Made by a program: the position numbers and the translations under genes. Positions 6,004 to 8,298 of a stretch of DNA of 8,298 nt are shown here, one piece after another. How positions within the stretch are numbered: position 1 is the stretch's first letter; each line of letters opens with the position of its first letter. The notes beneath the pieces were generated by a model, which was not told the origin of the DNA, did no database searches, and saw nothing but the letters and a program-made list of their open reading frames with translations. Origin of the DNA: Acuticoccus sp038745295 (GTDB lineage Bacteria; Pseudomonadota; Alphaproteobacteria; Rhizobiales; Amorphaceae); the NCBI GenBank assembly GCA_038745295.1, contig JBCDLN010000191.1, forward strand, positions 1 through 8,298. The letters run 5' to 3'.

Positions 6004-8298
6004 TCAGGTTGGACCGGCATCGAACCGCTGAGCGAATTGGTTTTGTGGAGGGTTGCGGGTGGCCGCAGCCAGCGCCTTCTCCCGAGCGTGCGACAGGAGC
6101 GCGTCTTTGCGCGATGCGATGTCCCGCAGCTGCGCCACAATGGTGCGAGGGTCGTCCGTATCGATGGTGAAGGTCGGCACACCCTGCTGCCGCAGGTAAG
6201 AGTGCATCGCGCTGTGCTCTGGCACAACGGGGATTTTGCCCAGCGCCAATGCCTCAAAGAAGACACCTGAGCCCGACACAGCCGAACGGCTGTCATAGGG
6301 AAGAAGCACCACATCCACCGCATTCATGAGCGCTGCAAAGGCCGCCGTATCGAGCCCAGGCGCGTAAAGGGTGGCATTTGGCGCGCGGCGGAGGCTGTCT
6401 GCCCGATGGCGCTCCCCCATGGGCAGGAGATTGCGCAGCTTCTCAACGTCCACTTGGATGTGCCAGGCGATGTCGTCTTGCGCGGTCGCGTCCACCCAAT
6501 AGGGCAGAAGCGTTGGCCCCCTGTCGGCCCGGGTGCTCCCCATGAAGCCGACCCGCAGCGGACCTGCCGGACGGGGAAGGGAAGCGGCACGCGCGCCCAT
6601 CGCCTCGGAGAGGAGGGCAGACGCCAGGTAGGGGTAGACTTTGATGGGCGGGCCACCCGGGGAAAGAGCGCTCAAAAAGGTGCGCCCCGCCTCGGTTTCA
6701 ACGTAAAGAATGATGTCAACGCCATCGATTTCAGACAGCATCGTGAGCATCTCGCGGTAGAGGGCGCGGGCGGTCTGGTGGTGGGGATGGTCCGGCGCGG
6801 CGCTGTCGGTTTCGATGATGCCGATCACCACCTTTTTGATGCTCTGCCCGCCGACCCTCAATGCGTTGGCCAGCCAGTGGGCCAACCCCAGCCCGTAGGA
6901 AAGGCGCACGCTATGGATCGCCATCACCTCCACATGGTTGGCAACGGGGGTCTTTTGGCACTCATGGTGGAACCAGCCGTTGACCCTGCGCGCGGCTTCA
7001 AGGTCTGAAAGCAGCGCATCAAACCGGTAGGGCTCGAACGCGAAATGCCGGCTGACCGTGAGCTCGCCAGCAGCATCCAAGGGCAGGCGACGCGACGCAT
7101 AGATGGTTGTTTTATGGGCGCGTCCGGCGAAGAAGCGGCTGAAATAGGTGTTGAGGTGCAGGTGGTGGGTTTCCACCTGGTTGAAGCCCGGGTCGAGAAT
7201 GATGGCTGTGGCGCCGCCTTCACCCCACACCTTGTGCAAGGCGCCCCCTGTGGCCTGCGGGGCGCTGGCGTACGCTCCCTCATAGTCCCCCAGGGCCACC
7301 TGTACGGCGCCAAGGATTGCGGGGGCGAGTGTGAGCGGCGGCCTTTGCGCGTTCCCCTCGCCGGCCTTTGGGATCTGCTCATAGGCGCGCTTAATGAGGT
7401 CAACGTCGCCGAACTGAACGGCGGTTCTGATGGTGTGGCCTGCGATGGCCGGATCGTCGTTGGACAACAGCGTGAGAAGTAGCTCTTTGGCGCTGGCTCG
7501 GTCGCCTCTCCTTGCCGCGGTTTGGCCGCGTGCCGCTATCATAAGTGGCGAGTCGAGAACCCATGGGGGAAGGGTTTTGAAATAACTCTCAGCCACCGCG
7601 GGAGGCGGTGTCTGGATGGCGGTGGCGACCAGCGCGATCACACCGGTGGAGCGGGCCGCTGGCGGCAGCCTCGCGACGAACCGGAGGGTGTCCGAAAGTG
7701 CGTGATGGCGCACCAGCAATGCGGTGTAGCGCTTGGCAAGGTCTGGGTTGTCTGGCTCAGCCTCCACCATAAGGGCAAGCCACTTTAATGCCTCGTCCGC
7801 GCGTTCCAGGCGCTCGGTGGCCGTTGCCGCCACGTCACGGAGCGTCGCATTATCAGGGTGGTGCGTTAGGCTTGCCAGAGCGGCCGCGTGTGCACCTGCC
7901 GCATCACCTTCTTCCATGAGCGCCACGCAGATGCTGCGCAGCGCATGCTCGCGCCCTTCAAGGTCCCAACGCGCATCGGCCATGATGCGGATCGCAAGAT
8001 CAGCACGGCGCTGTTGGAAAAGGCCAAGGAGCGCCGCTTTGAAAAGGTTGAGCGGGTGGGCGACCCCGGTGCGGGCCTGTTCGGCGGCAGCGAGGCAGGC
8101 GTCCTCCTCGCCAAGTTGAGCGTTGCTGAGGATCGCACCTTTGTGGCCTTCAGCATCAGATGGTTCGATCTCCAAAAGGCGCGACCAGCTTTTTGCGGCC
8201 TCACGATGGTCTTTGAGAGCGTTGGCAGCGCGGGCACGCCAGCGGTGGCTCGGCGCAAGGTCGGGACGCTGGGCGCACAGGGCTCTCGCCTTTTCAAG
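6004..8298 (-). CDS. TPR-glycosyltransferase fusion, 5' end outside window
   Basis: The frame is open to the window edge, so 764 residues are visible and the N-terminus is missing; TTG 8175 is not a real start because the helical repeats continue upstream of it. Visible residues 1 to about 320 are helical and Ala/Leu-rich with TPR-like units such as the one ending LLEIEPSDAEGHKGA. Residues about 365-760 look like a GT-B fold: an N-terminal Rossmann-like half, then a C-terminal half opening with RVGFMGSTRADRG and carrying a GT4-type donor site, MNAVDVVLLPYD followed by SGVFFEALALGKIPVVP with E682. No signal peptide or membrane helix is visible in this part. It likely transfers a sugar from a nucleotide-sugar donor to an unknown acceptor such as a surface polysaccharide. 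The stop is 165 nt before hpnN. A link to hopanoids is unproven. Confidence 0.8.
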   Translation of the reverse strand, partial: LEKARALCAQRPDLAPSHRWRARAANALKDHREAAKSWSRLLEIEPSDAEGHKGAILSNAQLGEEDACLAAAEQARTGVAHPLNLFKAALLGLFQQRRADLAIRIMADARWDLEGREHALRSICVALMEEGDAAGAHAAALASLTHHPDNATLRDVAATATERLERADEALKWLALMVEAEPDNPDLAKRYTALLVRHHALSDTLRFVARLPPAARSTGVIALVATAIQTPPPAVAESYFKTLPPWVLDSPLMIAARGQTAARRGDRASAKELLLTLLSNDDPAIAGHTIRTAVQFGDVDLIKRAYEQIPKAGEGNAQRPPLTLAPAILGAVQVALGDYEGAYASAPQATGGALHKVWGEGGATAIILDPGFNQVETHHLHLNTYFSRFFAGRAHKTTIYASRRLPLDAAGELTVSRHFAFEPYRFDALLSDLEAARRVNGWFHHECQKTPVANHVEVMAIHSVRLSYGLGLAHWLANALRVGGQSIKKVVIGIIETDSAAPDHPHHQTARALYREMLTMLSEIDGVDIILYVETEAGRTFLSALSPGGPPIKVYPYLASALLSEAMGARAASLPRPAGPLRVGFMGSTRADRGPTLLPYWVDATAQDDIAWHIQVDVEKLRNLLPMGERHRADSLRRAPNATLYAPGLDTAAFAALMNAVDVVLLPYDSRSAVSGSGVFFEALALGKIPVVPEHSAMHSYLRQQGVPTFTIDTDDPRTIVAQLRDIASRKDALLSHAREKALAAATRNPPQNQFAQRFDAGPT

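Noticed and set aside
5623..6270. Plus-strand open frame of 215 codons
   Set aside because: It spans the start of hpnN, the gap and the end of the glycosyltransferase on the opposite strand, with no recognisable motif.
6406..7008. Plus-strand open frame of 200 codons
   Set aside because: It is antisense to the glycosyltransferase domain and shows no family features.

Overview
The window is a GC-rich stretch that reads like an alphaproteobacterial chromosome, most likely of the Hyphomicrobiales/Rhizobiales type. This rests on the hopanoid genes, the codon usage and the palindromic intergenic repeats, and the taxonomic call is an inference. All four convincing protein genes lie on the minus strand and are transcribed from right to left.

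Layout in the direction of transcription: (1) 8298-6004, a protein with TPR-like helices followed by a GT-B glycosyltransferase, whose N-terminus lies beyond the window edge; (2) a 165-nt gap holding one hairpin; (3) 5838-3223, an HpnN-like MMPL/RND transporter; (4) a 574-nt gap with no convincing gene, holding a palindromic hairpin just past hpnN, one copy of a ~168-bp repeat, a large imperfect inverted repeat, and the upstream region of ispH; (5) 2648-1704, ispH; (6) 36 nt later, 1667-501, hpnH, probably in one operon with ispH; (7) 500-1, an intergenic mosaic with the second copy of the ~168-bp repeat and several hairpins.

The genes fit together. IspH makes IPP and DMAPP in the last step of the MEP pathway, which supplies the squalene used for hopene. 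HpnH adds a 5'-deoxyadenosyl group to the hopene to start the extended side chain of C35 hopanoids. HpnN-type transporters move hopanoids to the outer membrane. Squalene-hopene cyclase and the other hpn genes are not in the window. The role of the glycosyltransferase is unknown.

The least ordinary part is the intergenic DNA. Two copies of the repeat (24-191 and 2989-3156, about 93% identical by hand count, same orientation) bracket the ispH-hpnH pair. The second copy forms one arm of a large hairpin whose mismatches partly become G-U pairs only in a minus-strand transcript. A second palindromic family shares a 15-nt arm between the two gaps. I recognise neither as a named family with certainty.
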